Below are positions 19,469-30,249 of a stretch of 64,000 nt of DNA, piece after piece; position 1 is the first letter of the stretch, and every line of letters begins with the position of its first letter. The notes below the pieces were generated by a model. That model worked only from the letters and a program-made list of their open reading frames with translations. It had not been told where the DNA came from and ran no database searches. Source of the stretch: Spirosoma luteum DSM 19990. Its GTDB lineage: Bacteria; Bacteroidota; Bacteroidia; Cytophagales; Spirosomataceae. The DNA lies in the NCBI RefSeq assembly GCF_000374065.1, contig NZ_KB893246.1, positions 310,001-374,000 on the forward strand, read 5' to 3'. The position numbers and the translations under genes are program-made.

Positions 19469-20866
19469 ATGCAGATTGACACCTCCCTACAACCCACCGA
19501 CCTCACATCAGCGCTCACGCATTTCTGGGAGGTCTCGGGCCAGAAAATTAAGCTGATTGATAAAGAATATGACGTATCGAAAGGCTCCCCGGTTTTCACG
19601 GTAGCCGGACAATATTCGACTCGCGGCTGGACGGAGTGGACACAGGGATTTCAATTTGGCTCTGCCATTTTACAGTTCGATGCTACGGGCGACACTGAAT
19701 TCCTGGAGATGGGTCGCCAGAAAACACTGTCGGTCATGGCTCCGCATATCAGTCATATCGGTGTACACGACCACGGCTTCAATAACGTCAGCACGTACGG
19801 AAACCTGCTTCGGCTGATGCGCGAGGGGCGAATTACGCATAATGACTGGGAGGCTAACTTCTATGAATTGGCCCTGAAGATTTCCGGGGCCGTACAGGCG
19901 AGCCGATGGACACCCATCAAAAATGGGGGATTCATCAGTTCATTCAATGGGCAGCACTCCCTGTTTGTTGATACCATTCGCTCCTGCCGGGCACTCGTAC
20001 TAAGTCATGCGCTCGGCCACGTATTTCAGGGCGAGGGCGACGTAAAAATCAATCTGCTGGAACGTGCTTTACAACACATGAAAGCCACCGCCAATTATTC
20101 CGTATTTTATGGTGAAGGCCGCGACTCCTACGACTTATGGGGTCGCACCGCCCACGAAAGCGTCTTCAATGTGAAAGATGGCAAATTCCGCTGTCCCAAC
20201 TCCCAGCAGGGTTATTCTGGCTTTACCACCTGGACGCGCGGTCTGGCCTGGGCTATGTGCGGCTTCGCCGAAGAACTGGAGTGGCTCGCGACTTGTGATG
20301 ATACCGAGTTGCAGGCGCTCGGTGGGCGCGATTCCATCGAAGCTTTGATGCTGAAAGCGGCCACCGCTACCTGCGATTTTTATATTGACCATACCCCCAT
20401 CGATGGAATTCCTTATTGGGATACGGGCGCGCCAAACCTGTACCGTTTAGGCGATTACCTAAACCGACCCGCCGACCCATACAATGATTTTGAACCGGTA
20501 GATAGCTCAGCAGCGGCCATTGGCGCACAAGGGTTGCTGCGATTAGGCCGCTATCTGACCGGTAAAGGTAACACGGAACAGGGCCAGCGTTACTGGCAGG
20601 CAGGTTTAACAGTACTTAAAGCATTATTCACTGAACCCTATCTTAGTATAGCTCCAGTCCATCAGGGGTTGATTTTACACTCCATCTATCACCAGCCCAA
20701 CGGCTGGGATTACGTGCCACCCGGCAGTAAAATTGCCAACGGTGAGTCCAGCATGTGGGGCGACTACCATGCCCGCGAGGTGGCCCTATACCTCCAGCGA
20801 ATAATCCGTAACGAACCGTACTATACCTTCTTTAACCGAATCGTCGAACCACAAATTGCCAAATAG
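19469..20866 (+). CDS. Glycoside hydrolase family 88-like protein (unsaturated glucuronyl hydrolase type)
   Basis: This 465-residue protein has an (alpha/alpha)6-barrel and resembles GH88 enzymes, which remove 4,5-unsaturated uronic acids from oligosaccharides produced by polysaccharide lyases. The two catalytic aspartates appear conserved: Asp101 in [12 protein letters not shown] and Asp168 in [14 protein letters not shown]. The [16 protein letters not shown] motif is characteristic. No signal peptide is seen, so action is cytoplasmic unless export is unusual. It heads a four-gene same-strand unit with a flavin ene-reductase, an SDR and a Gfo/Idh/MocA protein, so it probably feeds released sugar acids to them. 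GH105 is the alternative. Confidence 0.8.
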   Translation: MQIDTSLQPTDLTSALTHFWEVSGQKIKLIDKEYDVSKGSPVFTVAGQYSTRGWTEWTQGFQFGSAILQFDATGDTEFLEMGRQKTLSVMAPHISHIGVHDHGFNNVSTYGNLLRLMREGRITHNDWEANFYELALKISGAVQASRWTPIKNGGFISSFNGQHSLFVDTIRSCRALVLSHALGHVFQGEGDVKINLLERALQHMKATANYSVFYGEGRDSYDLWGRTAHESVFNVKDGKFRCPNSQQGYSGFTTWTRGLAWAMCGFAEELEWLATCDDTELQALGGRDSIEALMLKAATATCDFYIDHTPIDGIPYWDTGAPNLYRLGDYLNRPADPYNDFEPVDSSAAAIGAQGLLRLGRYLTGKGNTEQGQRYWQAGLTVLKALFTEPYLSIAPVHQGLILHSIYHQPNGWDYVPPGSKIANGESSMWGDYHAREVALYLQRIIRNEPYYTFFNRIVEPQIAK

Positions 20867-20892
20867 CAGACCATCTGACCGTAACTTCCTCA

Positions 20893-22338
20893 ATGAGCGA
20901 GAAATACAAGCCCCAATTCCCCCGCATGGCCCAGTTAAAAACGGCTGCTGACCTGCGAACGCACCTGGATAAGAACGACATCGACCTGCCGTTTGACGAC
21001 AACCTACTCCCTCCTGCCGAAAATCCATTTAATCAGCCCATCCCTCTCAAATCAGGCAAAACAATTGGTAATAGCCTTTGCATTTTGCCTATGGAAGGCT
21101 GGGATGGGACTACTGATGGTAGGCCAAGTGAATTTACAAAGAGCCGATGGAACAAATTCGCTATCAGTGGAGCCAAGCTCTTATTTGGCTGCGAAGCTGT
21201 TGCGGTTTGCCATTCAGGCAAAGCTAACCCAAATCAGTTAGTACTGAACACCGAAACATTTCCTGATTTTATCGAGCTGCGTCAGGCGCTTCTCCACAAC
21301 CATGAACAAGCGTTTGGACAAACCGATGATTTACTGATTGGGCTACAGCTCACGCATTCCGGGCGTTTTTGCAAGCCCAATAGTCACAAAAACTTTGAGT
21401 CAAAGATTCTGTACAACCATCCATTCCTAAACAGTAAGTTCGGCATGCCTGCCGACTACCCGCTGCTTACGGATACTGATATTGACCACATTATCCAGCA
21501 GTACATTGATGCGGCTGTGCTGGCCCAAAAAGCGGGTTTCGATTTTGTAGACGTAAAACATTGCCACGGCTATCTGGGACACGAGTTTTTGAGCGCCGTC
21601 AGCCGAGAAGGGAGATACGGCGGTTCGTTCGAGAACCGAACCCGTTATTTGCGAAACATCGTGACGGGTATCCACCAGGCAGCACCGGGACTGGAAATCG
21701 GTATTCGCCTGAGTGCGTTTGATATGCTGCCTTTCAAAAAAGGGGATACCGGAACGGGCGTTCCTGAAAATGCAGCGCAATATCCCTTTGCCTTTGGTGG
21801 CGACTCCAATGGATTAGGCCTTGACCTGACGGAAACAAAGGCGTTGCTATCGCTGGCAGAATCGCTCGGTATCCAACTGGTATGTATTACTGGCGGCAGC
21901 CCCTATTATAACCCGCACCTGATGCGCCCCGCTCTGTTCCCTCCTTCCGATGGATATTTACCGCCAGAAGACCCGCTTTTGGGCGTAAAGCGACAAATAG
22001 ACGTGACAAACGAGTTGAAACAGGCTTTCCCAGAGCTAGTGATTATTGGGTCAGGCTATTCGTACCTACAGGAATGGCTACCCAACGTCGCGCAGTATGT
22101 TTTGCGGAACGGTATGGCCGATAGTGTGGGTTTTGGGCGTATGGTATTGTCGTACCCAACCATGCCAGCCGATATGCTTTCAGGGAGGGCACTGGTCCGC
22201 AACCAGATTTGCCGCACATTTTCCGATTGCACAACGGCACCCCGTAATGGGCTGATTTCGGGGTGCTACCCGCTGGATCCGTTATACAAAAAAAGACCCG
22301 AAGCCGAAGCGCTTAAAGCATTAAAAACCAGCTTATGA
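20893..22338 (+). CDS. NADH:flavin oxidoreductase, Old Yellow Enzyme-like
   Basis: This FMN TIM-barrel oxidoreductase is 481 residues, longer than the usual ~370. Family parts include [24 protein letters not shown] (flavin-side Gln/Thr), [19 protein letters not shown] with the catalytic Lys-His-x-His region, [17 protein letters not shown], and a C-terminal phosphate-binding [13 protein letters not shown] Cys-containing tail ([12 protein letters not shown] ... SGCYPLD) recalls the cluster region of 2,4-dienoyl-CoA reductase-like enzymes but lacks a full CX2CX3C pattern. It starts 26 bp after the GH88-like gene and overlaps the next start by 4 bp (ATGA), so the three are probably co-translated. 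Confidence 0.88.
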   Translation: MSEKYKPQFPRMAQLKTAADLRTHLDKNDIDLPFDDNLLPPAENPFNQPIPLKSGKTIGNSLCILPMEGWDGTTDGRPSEFTKSRWNKFAISGAKLLFGCEAVAVCHSGKANPNQLVLNTETFPDFIELRQALLHNHEQAFGQTDDLLIGLQLTHSGRFCKPNSHKNFESKILYNHPFLNSKFGMPADYPLLTDTDIDHIIQQYIDAAVLAQKAGFDFVDVKHCHGYLGHEFLSAVSREGRYGGSFENRTRYLRNIVTGIHQAAPGLEIGIRLSAFDMLPFKKGDTGTGVPENAAQYPFAFGGDSNGLGLDLTETKALLSLAESLGIQLVCITGGSPYYNPHLMRPALFPPSDGYLPPEDPLLGVKRQIDVTNELKQAFPELVIIGSGYSYLQEWLPNVAQYVLRNGMADSVGFGRMVLSYPTMPADMLSGRALVRNQICRTFSDCTTAPRNGLISGCYPLDPLYKKRPEAEALKALKTSL

Positions 22339-23120
22339 AAAACGCGAAGGGTCGCCCCGTAGCCTTCATAACCGGTGGTAGCCGGGGTATTGGATACGGT
22401 ATTGCCGAGCAGTTAGCCGATGCCGGTTTTGACCTTGTTATTAATGGCGTTCGCCCAGAGGAAGCTGTTCGGGAGGCACTGGATGCGCTAAGAAACAGAG
22501 GTAATAACGTACTGTATTGCCCCGGTGATATTGCGCAGGCCGCGGCTCGGAATGAAATGATAACCACCATCAAGACTCATTTCGGGCGATTAAACGTGTT
22601 AGTAAATAATGCCGGCGTAGCACCCAAAGAGCGAAAGGATATTCTGGAAGCGACCGAAGAAAGTTTTCAATACGTATTATCCACTAACCTTCAGGGGGCC
22701 TACTTCCTGACGCAGGCAGCTGCCAACTGGATGATTTCTCAACAGGCCGAGCAAGCCGATTTTTGGGGTTGCATTATCAACGTATCGTCTATTTCGGCAA
22801 CCGTTGCCTCCGTTAACCGGGGCGAATACTGCGTGGCAAAGGCAGGATTGAGTATGGCCACCCAGCTATTTGCGGTTCGATTAGGTGAATATAACATACC
22901 AGTTTATGAAGTACGACCGGGCGTAATAAAAACGGATATGACGGCTGGTGTTACTTCCAAATACGATTCGCTTATCGAAAACGGATTGTGTGTCCAGAAA
23001 CGCTGGGGGTTTCCTGCTGACGTAGGGAAAGCCGTAGCATCACTGGCCAAAGGCGACTTCCCCTACTCGACCGGTCAGGTTGTTATGGTCGATGGGGGCC
23101 TGACGTTGCCCAGGTTGTAA
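22335..23120 (+). CDS. Short-chain dehydrogenase/reductase (3-oxoacyl-ACP reductase-like)
   Basis: This is a 261-residue classical SDR. It has the cofactor motif [15 protein letters not shown], the NNAG motif at ~91-94, catalytic Ser within NVSSIS (~152) and the YxxxK pair Tyr165/Lys169 in GEYCVAKAG. The end ([16 protein letters not shown]) is typical. Annotation pipelines call such proteins FabG-like, but location in a sugar unit suggests reduction of a keto-sugar or keto-deoxy uronate (KduD/DehR-like role). That role is inference. It is translationally coupled to the flavin enzyme through ATGA. Confidence 0.92.
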   Translation: MKNAKGRPVAFITGGSRGIGYGIAEQLADAGFDLVINGVRPEEAVREALDALRNRGNNVLYCPGDIAQAAARNEMITTIKTHFGRLNVLVNNAGVAPKERKDILEATEESFQYVLSTNLQGAYFLTQAAANWMISQQAEQADFWGCIINVSSISATVASVNRGEYCVAKAGLSMATQLFAVRLGEYNIPVYEVRPGVIKTDMTAGVTSKYDSLIENGLCVQKRWGFPADVGKAVASLAKGDFPYSTGQVVMVDGGLTLPRL

Positions 23121-23190
23121 GTAGTTCAGCCAGTATTTTTGGTTTTACTAGTACGTTAACCCTCAAGCAGTTCCTAAATCAGTTACACTC

Positions 23191-24495
23191 ATGGACTCAA
23201 AACAAGTTTCCCGGCGCGATATCCTTAAGGCAGGTGCCGTCGGCTCATTGGCAGCTATTGGCCTGCCCACCTATGTTCCGGCGCATGCGTTTGGCGCTAA
23301 TGACCGCGTGCGAATGGCCGTCATCGGGATTAATGGTCGCGGTAAAGACCATATTCAGGGGCTTTCAAAGCAAAAGGACGTGGAAGTAGTTACCCTGTGC
23401 GATGTCGACAGCGATGTTCTACAAAAAGGAGCGGCAGACTTCGAGAAGAAATACAACCGAAAAGTTCAGATGATGGCCGACCTGCGGCAGGTTTACGACG
23501 ATAAGAATATCGATGCCGTCAGTATTGCTACGCCGAACCACTGGCACGCGCTGGCAGCTATTTGGGCCTGTCAGGCGGGTAAGGATGTGTACGTGGAGAA
23601 ACCCGGTGCTCATAATCTTCACGAGGGGCGTAAATTGATCGAAGCGGCTACCCGCTACAACCGAATTGTACAGCACGGTGTACAGTTGCGGAGTTCAGTA
23701 GCCATTCAGGAAGCTATCAAGCACCTGCGCGATGGGTTGATTGGCAACGTATATATGGCCCGTGGACTGGTCTACAAATGGCGGCCCGACATTGGCAACA
23801 AGGGAACATCACCGGTTCCATCGGAGCTGAACTGGAACATGTGGCAGGGACCGGCGCAGGAGAAAGAATTCAGCAAAAACTACGTCCACTACAATTGGCA
23901 CTGGTTCTGGGACTATGGTAATGGAGACATTGGCAACCAGGGCATTCACGAAACAGACTTGTGCATGTGGGGACTGGATGTTGGTTTTCCTGAAGAAATT
24001 ACATCGGCCGGTGGCAAATTTCTCTGGAAAGACTGTAAGGAAACGCCCGAAACGTTGTCATCTGTTTATAAATATCCATCCCAGGGTAAGGTAATACAAT
24101 TTGAGGTCCGCCCCTGGATGACCAACAAGGAAGATGGCGTTGAGATTGGCAACATTTTCTACGGCGACAAAGGCTATATGGTCATCAACGGCTATTCTGA
24201 TTACAAAACGTATCTGGGGAAAGAGCGTGCTCCGGGTCCGGCCCGCAATGAAGGGGGCGACCACTACGCGAATTTCATCGAAGCCGTTCGGTCGAGAGAT
24301 AAGTCGAAGCAAAACGGACCGGTCGAAACAGCGCACTTGTCATCAGGTATCGCACACCTGGGTAACATTGCTTACCGTTTGGGTCGTACGCTGCACTTCG
24401 ACCCCAAAAATGAAGTATTTGTAGGTGATAAAGAAGCGAACCAGATGCTTACCCGGAAGTACCGCGCTCCTTTCGTAGTACCAGAAAAGGTGTAG
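23191..24495 (+). CDS. Gfo/Idh/MocA family oxidoreductase with Tat signal
   Basis: The N-terminus carries a twin-arginine signal (SRRDILKAGAVGSLAAIGLP), implying folded export with bound NAD(P). The Rossmann motif is VIGINGRG (45-51) and the conserved substrate-side Lys137 lies in YVEKPGAHN. The C-terminal domain has the NIFYGDKGYMVINGY and GGDHYANFIEAVRSRDKS blocks common to Bacteroidota glycan-processing members. Related exported proteins oxidise sugars to 3-keto forms or act as NAD-recycling glycosidases. It lies 70 bp after the SDR and ends at a strong terminator. Specific substrate is unknown. Confidence 0.92.
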   Translation: MDSKQVSRRDILKAGAVGSLAAIGLPTYVPAHAFGANDRVRMAVIGINGRGKDHIQGLSKQKDVEVVTLCDVDSDVLQKGAADFEKKYNRKVQMMADLRQVYDDKNIDAVSIATPNHWHALAAIWACQAGKDVYVEKPGAHNLHEGRKLIEAATRYNRIVQHGVQLRSSVAIQEAIKHLRDGLIGNVYMARGLVYKWRPDIGNKGTSPVPSELNWNMWQGPAQEKEFSKNYVHYNWHWFWDYGNGDIGNQGIHETDLCMWGLDVGFPEEITSAGGKFLWKDCKETPETLSSVYKYPSQGKVIQFEVRPWMTNKEDGVEIGNIFYGDKGYMVINGYSDYKTYLGKERAPGPARNEGGDHYANFIEAVRSRDKSKQNGPVETAHLSSGIAHLGNIAYRLGRTLHFDPKNEVFVGDKEANQMLTRKYRAPFVVPEKV

Positions 24496-24511
24496 ATGTC
24501 ATCTCTGGTAA

Positions 24512-24566
24512 GTATAAAAAGACGGAAGGGACTGTTGCTATAACAGTCCCTTCCGTCTTTTTATAC
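24512..24566. terminator. Bidirectional terminator, 25-bp perfect stem
   Basis: Arms 24512-24536 and 24542-24566 match perfectly around a 5-nt loop, with A- and T-runs inside the stem (AAAAAGACGGAAGGGACTG). It separates the convergent oxidoreductase and sucB genes. Confidence 0.9.
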
Positions 24567-24579
24567 CTTGTTTTGAATA

Positions 24580-26223
24580 TTACATATCGAATAGAATCCG
24601 GGTAGGGTCTTCGAGTATTTGCTTCACGCGCACCAGGAAGCTAACCGACTCTTTGCCATCGATGATGCGGTGATCGTAGGAGAGAGCTAGATACATAACG
24701 GGCCGAACCACAATTTCACCGTTAATCACAACAGCCCGCTCGACAATGTTGTGCATGCCAAGTATGGCCGATTGCGGGGCGTTGATAATAGGCGTCGAAA
24801 GCATCGAGCCGAACGTACCACCGTTCGTGATGGTAAACGTACCACCGGTCATCTGGTCGATGGTTAGCTTATTGTCGCGGGCCAGACCAGCCAGCCGGAC
24901 AATTTCCTTCTCCACACCGGCAAAGCTGAGTTGCTCTGCATTGCGAATGACTGGAACGACAAGACCGCGCTCCGTTGAAACGGCAATGGAGATATCGCAG
25001 AAGTCATTGAAAATCATCTGGTCGCCATCAATCTGGGCATTAACCGCCGGAAAATCCTTGAGCGCAATACAAACGGCTTTCGTAAAGAAGGACATGAAGC
25101 CAAGCCCAACGCCGTTCTTCTCTTTGAATTTATCTTTGAATTTATTTCGCAAATCCATTACCGGCTTCATGTCCACCTCATTGAAGGTAGTCAACATGGC
25201 CGTTTCATTCTTGACCGCTACCAATCGACGGGCAATTGTCCGGCGCAGTGAAGTCATTTTCTCCCGGCGCTGATTCCGGCTTCCCGGTGCGGGGCTCTCC
25301 GCTGGCGGAGCAGATGCAACTGGAGCAGCCGGTTTAGGTGCTGAAGCGGGTTGGGCTGGAGCAGCCGGCTGAGCTGGTGCGGAGGATGCTTTCATAGCAT
25401 CATCTTTCGTTACGCGGCCCCCAACGCCTGAGCCTTGAACCTGTTGCGCATTAACACCTTTCTCGTCCAGTATTTTGGCCGCTGCGGGTGATGGGTAGTG
25501 GGCAGCATAGCTACTACCGTTCTGCCCATTGGCCGATGTCTCGTCAGCAGGGGCCGACGTTGTCGCTTGAGGAGTAGGTGCAGTGGCTGGTGTCGCTTCG
25601 ATGGCACCCGTCTCAATTTTAGCAATCAAGGCACCAATGGGCAATGTTTCGCCGTCCTGAGCCATGATACGGAGTATTCCGGCGGCTTCGGCTGGTAGTT
25701 CAAAGGTAGCTTTGTCCGATTCCAGTTCACAAAGCACCTCATCCAGGGCAACCTGTTCACCATCTTTCTTACTCCATGATGCGATAGTTACTTCGGTAAC
25801 TGACTCGCCCACCGCTGGTACTTTCATTTCAACGACGCTGGCAGCCGGTGAAGCAACGGATGCCTGTGCTGGCTCAGCAACAGACTGCATGGCAGGCGCA
25901 GATTGTGAAGCCGGGGCAGATTTTGGCGATTCTGCTTTGGGTGCCTCTGCCTCTGCCGGTTCTGGAGCGGGAGTAGCAGGTGCACTACCGTTATCATCAA
26001 TCGTGCAAATGCTGGCTCCAATAGGCAGTACATCGCCCTCCTGCGCCAGAATGTGCAAAATCCCATCGGCTTCAGCCGTTAACTCAAAGGTAGCTTTATC
26101 GGAATCGAGTCCACACAGAACGTCATCCATCTTTACGTGGTCACCCTCTTGTTTATTCCAGGTACCAACAGTTACTTCAGTAATGGACTCCCCCACGGGA
26201 GGGATTTTCATGTCAACGGCCAT
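24580..26223 (-). CDS. sucB: 2-oxoglutarate dehydrogenase E2 (dihydrolipoyl succinyltransferase), two lipoyl domains
   Basis: This is the core acyltransferase of the 2-oxoglutarate dehydrogenase complex. At 547 residues it is larger than the ~400-residue enterobacterial form because it has two tandem lipoyl domains, with lipoylated lysines predicted at Lys43 and Lys171 (both in SDKATFEL). Ala/Pro-rich linkers connect them to a peripheral subunit-binding domain ([15 protein letters not shown] ... GRVTKDDAM). The catalytic domain (~320-547) ends with [11 protein letters not shown] containing the HxxxD pair. It lies 100 bp downstream of sucA on the same strand, probably one operon. Confidence 0.95.
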   Translation of the reverse strand: MAVDMKIPPVGESITEVTVGTWNKQEGDHVKMDDVLCGLDSDKATFELTAEADGILHILAQEGDVLPIGASICTIDDNGSAPATPAPEPAEAEAPKAESPKSAPASQSAPAMQSVAEPAQASVASPAASVVEMKVPAVGESVTEVTIASWSKKDGEQVALDEVLCELESDKATFELPAEAAGILRIMAQDGETLPIGALIAKIETGAIEATPATAPTPQATTSAPADETSANGQNGSSYAAHYPSPAAAKILDEKGVNAQQVQGSGVGGRVTKDDAMKASSAPAQPAAPAQPASAPKPAAPVASAPPAESPAPGSRNQRREKMTSLRRTIARRLVAVKNETAMLTTFNEVDMKPVMDLRNKFKDKFKEKNGVGLGFMSFFTKAVCIALKDFPAVNAQIDGDQMIFNDFCDISIAVSTERGLVVPVIRNAEQLSFAGVEKEIVRLAGLARDNKLTIDQMTGGTFTITNGGTFGSMLSTPIINAPQSAILGMHNIVERAVVINGEIVVRPVMYLALSYDHRIIDGKESVSFLVRVKQILEDPTRILFDM

Positions 26224-26323
26224 AGTAATTAGTCATAAGGGGTAGAGGTAGAAATTATTTTCAGTCGTACGTAGCCAACACGATGATGTTAGCTACGTAC
26301 AGCTTTACTACTTGCTACTGTTT

Positions 26324-29095
26324 TTAGTCAAACGCTCTGCGAACAATATCGGCTTGTTCCTTGGCATGTATTTTTGGATAACCCGTGGCAGGTGAAGCCG
26401 CAGCTTTACGGGAAATGATGGGCAGAATCATACCAACACGAAGTAAGTAAGTCCAGGAGCCCATATTTTCTGGCTCTTCCTGAACCCACACAATTTCGGC
26501 TTTCTTGTACTTCGCCAGTATGGTATCCAGTTGCTTCTTGGGCAAGGGAGCAATCTGCTCCAACCGGACAATAGCGACATCATCCCGCTTGTCATTCTGC
26601 TGCTTCTCCAGCAAGTCGTAATAAATTTTACCCGTACACAGTAATACCTTCTTCACCTTTTTTGCCTGCGCGTAGGTATCATCAAGTACTTCCTGAAAGG
26701 ACCCTTTGGTGAGGTCTTCCAGCGGAGATATGCATTTTGGATGACGCAACAACGATTTCGGCGACATAATGATCAGCGGCTTGCGGAAATTCCAGGCCAA
26801 CTGCCGACGCATAATGTGGAACAGGTTAGCGGGTGTGGTTACGTTGGCTACCACCATGTTATGTTCTGCGTACAGTTGCAGATAACGTTCCGGCCGGGCA
26901 TTTGAGTGCTCGGGTCCCTGCCCCTCATATCCGTGCGGCAGCAGCAATGTAACCCCATTTTGAATACCCCACTTCGACTCGCCAGCGGCAATAAACTGGT
27001 CGATGATCAGCTGGGCACCATTCGAGAAATCTCCGAACTGCGCTTCCCATATGACCAGGGCATGCGGGGTAGCCATAGCGTACCCATACTCAAAGCCCAG
27101 TACGCCGTACTCAGAGAGCAATGAGTTATAAACCTGAAATTTCTCCTGCCCATCCTGAATATAATCGAGAGACGAATAAGATTCGTTCGTTTCTGAATCG
27201 TGCAATACGGAGTGGCGGTGCGAGAACGTACCCCGCTGTACATCCTGACCACTCAGCCGAACGGGCTTGCCTTCAACCAGTAGGGACCCATATGACAATA
27301 GTTCAGCCATACCCCAGTTCACCATTTTGGTATCAGTAAGCATGGCTTGCCGATCTTTCAGCAGTTTATCAATCTGTTTCAGCGGTTTGAACCCTTCCGG
27401 GATTTTTACCAGTGCTTTGCCAATCGTTTCCAGCACTTCAGCCGGAACCCCGGTCTCGGGCGACTGGTCAAAATCACCTGGCTCGCTAAATCGTAGTTCG
27501 GCCCAGCCGAGGTCTAATCGAAGTGGTTTGTACGGAATCTCAGCTTTTTGCTTTACCCGGTCAAGCCGGTCCTGCAATTGCTGCTTAAACTCCGTATCCA
27601 TACGTTGCGCCAGTTCAGCATCTACGTCACCCCGTTCTATAAGCAGCTCCTTATAAATTTCGCGGGGATTCCTATGCTTATCGATGATATTGTACATCGT
27701 TGGTTGCGTAAACTTCGGTTCATCGGCCTCATTGTGACCATAGCGACGATAGCAAACCATATCGATAAATACATCCCGATTGAATTTCTCACGAAATTCA
27801 ACGGCTAGTTTAGCGCAGAAGATAACGGCTTCAGGATCGTCGCCGTTGACGTGGAAAATCGGCGCGTCAATGATTTTGGCAATATCCGAGCAGTATATCG
27901 ATGACCGGGCATCGTCAAAATCGGTGGTGAACCCAATCTGGTTGTTAATCACAAAATGGACCGTACCGCCAGTTTGATAGCCCGCCAGTTTCGCCATCTG
28001 CGTTACTTCGTACACAATACCCTGACCCGCTACAGCCGCATCGCCGTGAATAAGGATGGGCATTATCTTGGTGAAATCACCGGCATATTCCTCATCAGCC
28101 TGCGCCCGAACAAATCCTTCAACCACGGGGTTTACGGCTTCCAGGTGCGACGGGTTCGGTGCCAGTTTTACGCTGATCTGCTTACCCGATTTCGTTTTTG
28201 TCAGACTCGAATAGCCGAGGTGGTACTTTACGTCACCGTCACCCTGCACCTGGTCGGGAACGTTTCCTTCAAAGCCGTCAAAGATGGACTCATAGGACTT
28301 ACCCAGAATATTGGCCAGCACGTTCAGTCGACCACGGTGGGCCATACCAATCATTACTTCCTCAACGCCCATATCGGCGGCCTGGCTTATAATAGTGTCA
28401 AGCGCGGGAATGGTTACTTCGCCCCCTTCGAGCGAAAAACGCTTCTGACCCAGAAACTTGGTAGCCAGAAAGTTTTCAAAAACGGTGGCCTCGTTGAGCT
28501 TTTCGAAGATCCGCTTCTTCTCATCCAGCGAAGGCATAAAAACCAGTGCTTCTTTCTCGATTTTATTGCGAAGCCAGTTTTTAACATCCAGTTCGCGGAT
28601 GTACATGTATTCAAATCCAATATCCCCCGCGTAGATTTTACGCAACGAGTCCATGATAACACGGAGGGTTGCTGGACCAATGCCCAGCAGCTTACCGGAT
28701 TCAAAGGTCGTATCTAAATCCGCGTCGGAGAGGGCGTAATCAGGTAGATCAACACGGGGCTGCCGGTCTTTACGCGCTCTAAGCGGGTTGGTTTTTGCCA
28801 GCAGGTGACCACGCGAGCGGTATGCCTTAATCAGACTGGCAACAGACACTTCCTTTTCGGCATGCGTAGCATCTACTGGTTTGGCAGCCTGCCCATTTCC
28901 GTTGGCTGAAACGCCATTCTGAGCCGTTGCAGCCGATTTTCCATTGGTTTTTTCACCGTAAGCGAGTGAAAACTCGAATCCTTTAAAAAACTGTTGCCAG
29001 CTTTCATCAACTGTCTGTGGGTCTTGCTTAAAAGACTGATAGAGTTGATCTACGTAAGCAGCATCGGAGTTAGCAATATATGAGTACTGATCCAT
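26324..29095 (-). CDS. sucA: 2-oxoglutarate dehydrogenase E1 component
   Basis: This thiamine-diphosphate enzyme decarboxylates 2-oxoglutarate and transfers succinyl to the E2 lipoyl group. ATG 29095 (MDQYSYIANSDAAYVDQLYQ) was chosen over a TTG ten codons earlier, since E1o proteins begin with this helix; the length is 923 residues. The N-terminal E2/E3-binding segment (VDESWQQFFKGFEF) is present. ThDP/Mg2+ binding is seen as IHGDAAVAGQGIVYE and VHVNGDDPE-type (IFHVNGDDPEAV). The transketolase-like C-terminal half contains SGQDVQRGTFSHRHSVLHD and LPHGYEGQGPEHSNARPERY. It is paired with sucB; E3 is lpdA. Confidence 0.97.
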   Translation of the reverse strand: MDQYSYIANSDAAYVDQLYQSFKQDPQTVDESWQQFFKGFEFSLAYGEKTNGKSAATAQNGVSANGNGQAAKPVDATHAEKEVSVASLIKAYRSRGHLLAKTNPLRARKDRQPRVDLPDYALSDADLDTTFESGKLLGIGPATLRVIMDSLRKIYAGDIGFEYMYIRELDVKNWLRNKIEKEALVFMPSLDEKKRIFEKLNEATVFENFLATKFLGQKRFSLEGGEVTIPALDTIISQAADMGVEEVMIGMAHRGRLNVLANILGKSYESIFDGFEGNVPDQVQGDGDVKYHLGYSSLTKTKSGKQISVKLAPNPSHLEAVNPVVEGFVRAQADEEYAGDFTKIMPILIHGDAAVAGQGIVYEVTQMAKLAGYQTGGTVHFVINNQIGFTTDFDDARSSIYCSDIAKIIDAPIFHVNGDDPEAVIFCAKLAVEFREKFNRDVFIDMVCYRRYGHNEADEPKFTQPTMYNIIDKHRNPREIYKELLIERGDVDAELAQRMDTEFKQQLQDRLDRVKQKAEIPYKPLRLDLGWAELRFSEPGDFDQSPETGVPAEVLETIGKALVKIPEGFKPLKQIDKLLKDRQAMLTDTKMVNWGMAELLSYGSLLVEGKPVRLSGQDVQRGTFSHRHSVLHDSETNESYSSLDYIQDGQEKFQVYNSLLSEYGVLGFEYGYAMATPHALVIWEAQFGDFSNGAQLIIDQFIAAGESKWGIQNGVTLLLPHGYEGQGPEHSNARPERYLQLYAEHNMVVANVTTPANLFHIMRRQLAWNFRKPLIIMSPKSLLRHPKCISPLEDLTKGSFQEVLDDTYAQAKKVKKVLLCTGKIYYDLLEKQQNDKRDDVAIVRLEQIAPLPKKQLDTILAKYKKAEIVWVQEEPENMGSWTYLLRVGMILPIISRKAAASPATGYPKIHAKEQADIVRRAFD

Positions 29096-29655
29096 GACGG
29101 GGCGCGTCGTTGTTTTGACCAACAAAGTTAGCTTATCATGGCAAGAGTTAGCCCAAAAATTGTTGTTTTTATCCTACCAATACGCTACGCTGGCTCACTT
29201 TTATGTAGAATAGCAAAAAAATGTCCATGAGTTTAGGAAGATTGTACGAAAGCACGGTGATCTATAAGAGACAATATATAATATTTCTAATTGATTTTGT
29301 TGTTTTTTCTAGTTAAGTAAGATGATTCTACAATAATTTGGAGTGAACTTACTAACCGAATGACCTATTTGGAGGACTAATTCATACAACTAACTAACAC
29401 TTTCGTGCAAAAAGATTGGAGAAAACTATAAAAAACCATAATTCCAATTAGCTTTATGTAAGGTTTTGTCCATTTTACGACTAATAAATAGCAGGCACTT
29501 TCTGTCGGGTTATACATCATAGATAATTGGTAAGGTACTTAAATTCAGCAGCTTACCAATAACGTATTCGGTGCCTTGATCAGTGACATACTACCTTTGA
29601 CTAGAGCTTAACAGAAATAGAGTCTTCAATCAGACGAAGTAGATGTATATGAATT
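29096..29655. other. 560-bp AT-rich intergenic region between sucA and ECF sigma gene
   Basis: This is the longest clean gene-free stretch and is clearly more AT-rich than its surroundings. It must hold the divergent promoters of sucA and the sigma factor. ATTGGTAAG at ~29526 and CTTACCAAT at ~29552 form a 9-bp inverted repeat that could be an operator. A 31-codon frame near 29221 has no recognisable content. No RNA gene was recognised. Confidence 0.55.
29592..29599 (+). promoter_or_regulatory. Putative -7 element upstream of ECF sigma gene
   Basis: TACCTTTG matches TAnnTTTG, 57 bp before the ATG. A TTG at 29576-29578 is closer than the usual -33 spacing, so only the -7 element is proposed. 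Confidence 0.35.
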
Positions 29656-30240
29656 ATGCATAGCCGTAAATCCAGCGGGTTTACATCCACGCACATAATT
29701 GATCCGCATAAATGGGTAGTAAGGTATGCCGACTACCTGTATAACTATGCTCTCAAACGTATTAATAATGAAGATTCAGCCAGGGATTTGGTTCAGGAAA
29801 CATTGTTGGCAGCCCTCGAGCGGATGGATAAGTTTGAAGCCAGAAGCTCTGAAATCACCTGGCTTACGGCGATTCTTAAAAATAAGATTAGCGACGTCTA
29901 CCGAAAAAAATCAGCGGCAAGTCCAGATATGATTGATATTTCTGAGTTAGATCCGTTATTCAGCCAGCAGGATGGTCATTGGATAATTAGACATAGGCCA
30001 GTTGAGTTCGAAATGGAGCCTGAGGAGCCAGCACAACATCCCGAGTTTATGGAAATCCTTCAGAACTGTATGAAAAAACTACCCAATCTTTGGTTTGCCG
30101 TTTTTACGATGAAGCATATGGATGAGAAAAAAACGGAAGCAATTTGCCATGAACTCTCCATAACGCCGGCCAACTTCTGGGTAATTATTCATCGTGCCAA
30201 AGTAAATCTTCGGGCTTGCCTTCAAAAAAACATGCAATAG
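29656..30240 (+). CDS. ECF-type sigma-70 family RNA polymerase sigma factor
   Basis: This 194-residue sigma factor has region 2 at about 20-90 (WVVRYADYLYNYALKRI, SARDLVQETLLAALER for -10 binding, then ITWLTAILKNKISDVYRK). Region 4 is at about 130-190 (CMKKLPNLWFAVFTMKHMDE ... ELSITPANFWVIIHRAKVNLRACL). Regions 1.1 and 3 are absent, as expected for ECF factors. The next gene, 9 bp downstream, encodes a zinc-type anti-sigma factor. Genes further along (RclC-like, beta-propeller lipoprotein) are candidate targets, which would fit an envelope or oxidative-stress response. The stimulus is inference. Confidence 0.92.
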   Translation: MHSRKSSGFTSTHIIDPHKWVVRYADYLYNYALKRINNEDSARDLVQETLLAALERMDKFEARSSEITWLTAILKNKISDVYRKKSAASPDMIDISELDPLFSQQDGHWIIRHRPVEFEMEPEEPAQHPEFMEILQNCMKKLPNLWFAVFTMKHMDEKKTEAICHELSITPANFWVIIHRAKVNLRACLQKNMQ

Positions 30241-30249
30241 CCAACTAAA

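Noticed and set aside
27956-28717. 253-codon plus-strand frame inside sucA
   Set aside because: Antisense shadow of a core enzyme; no recognisable domain.
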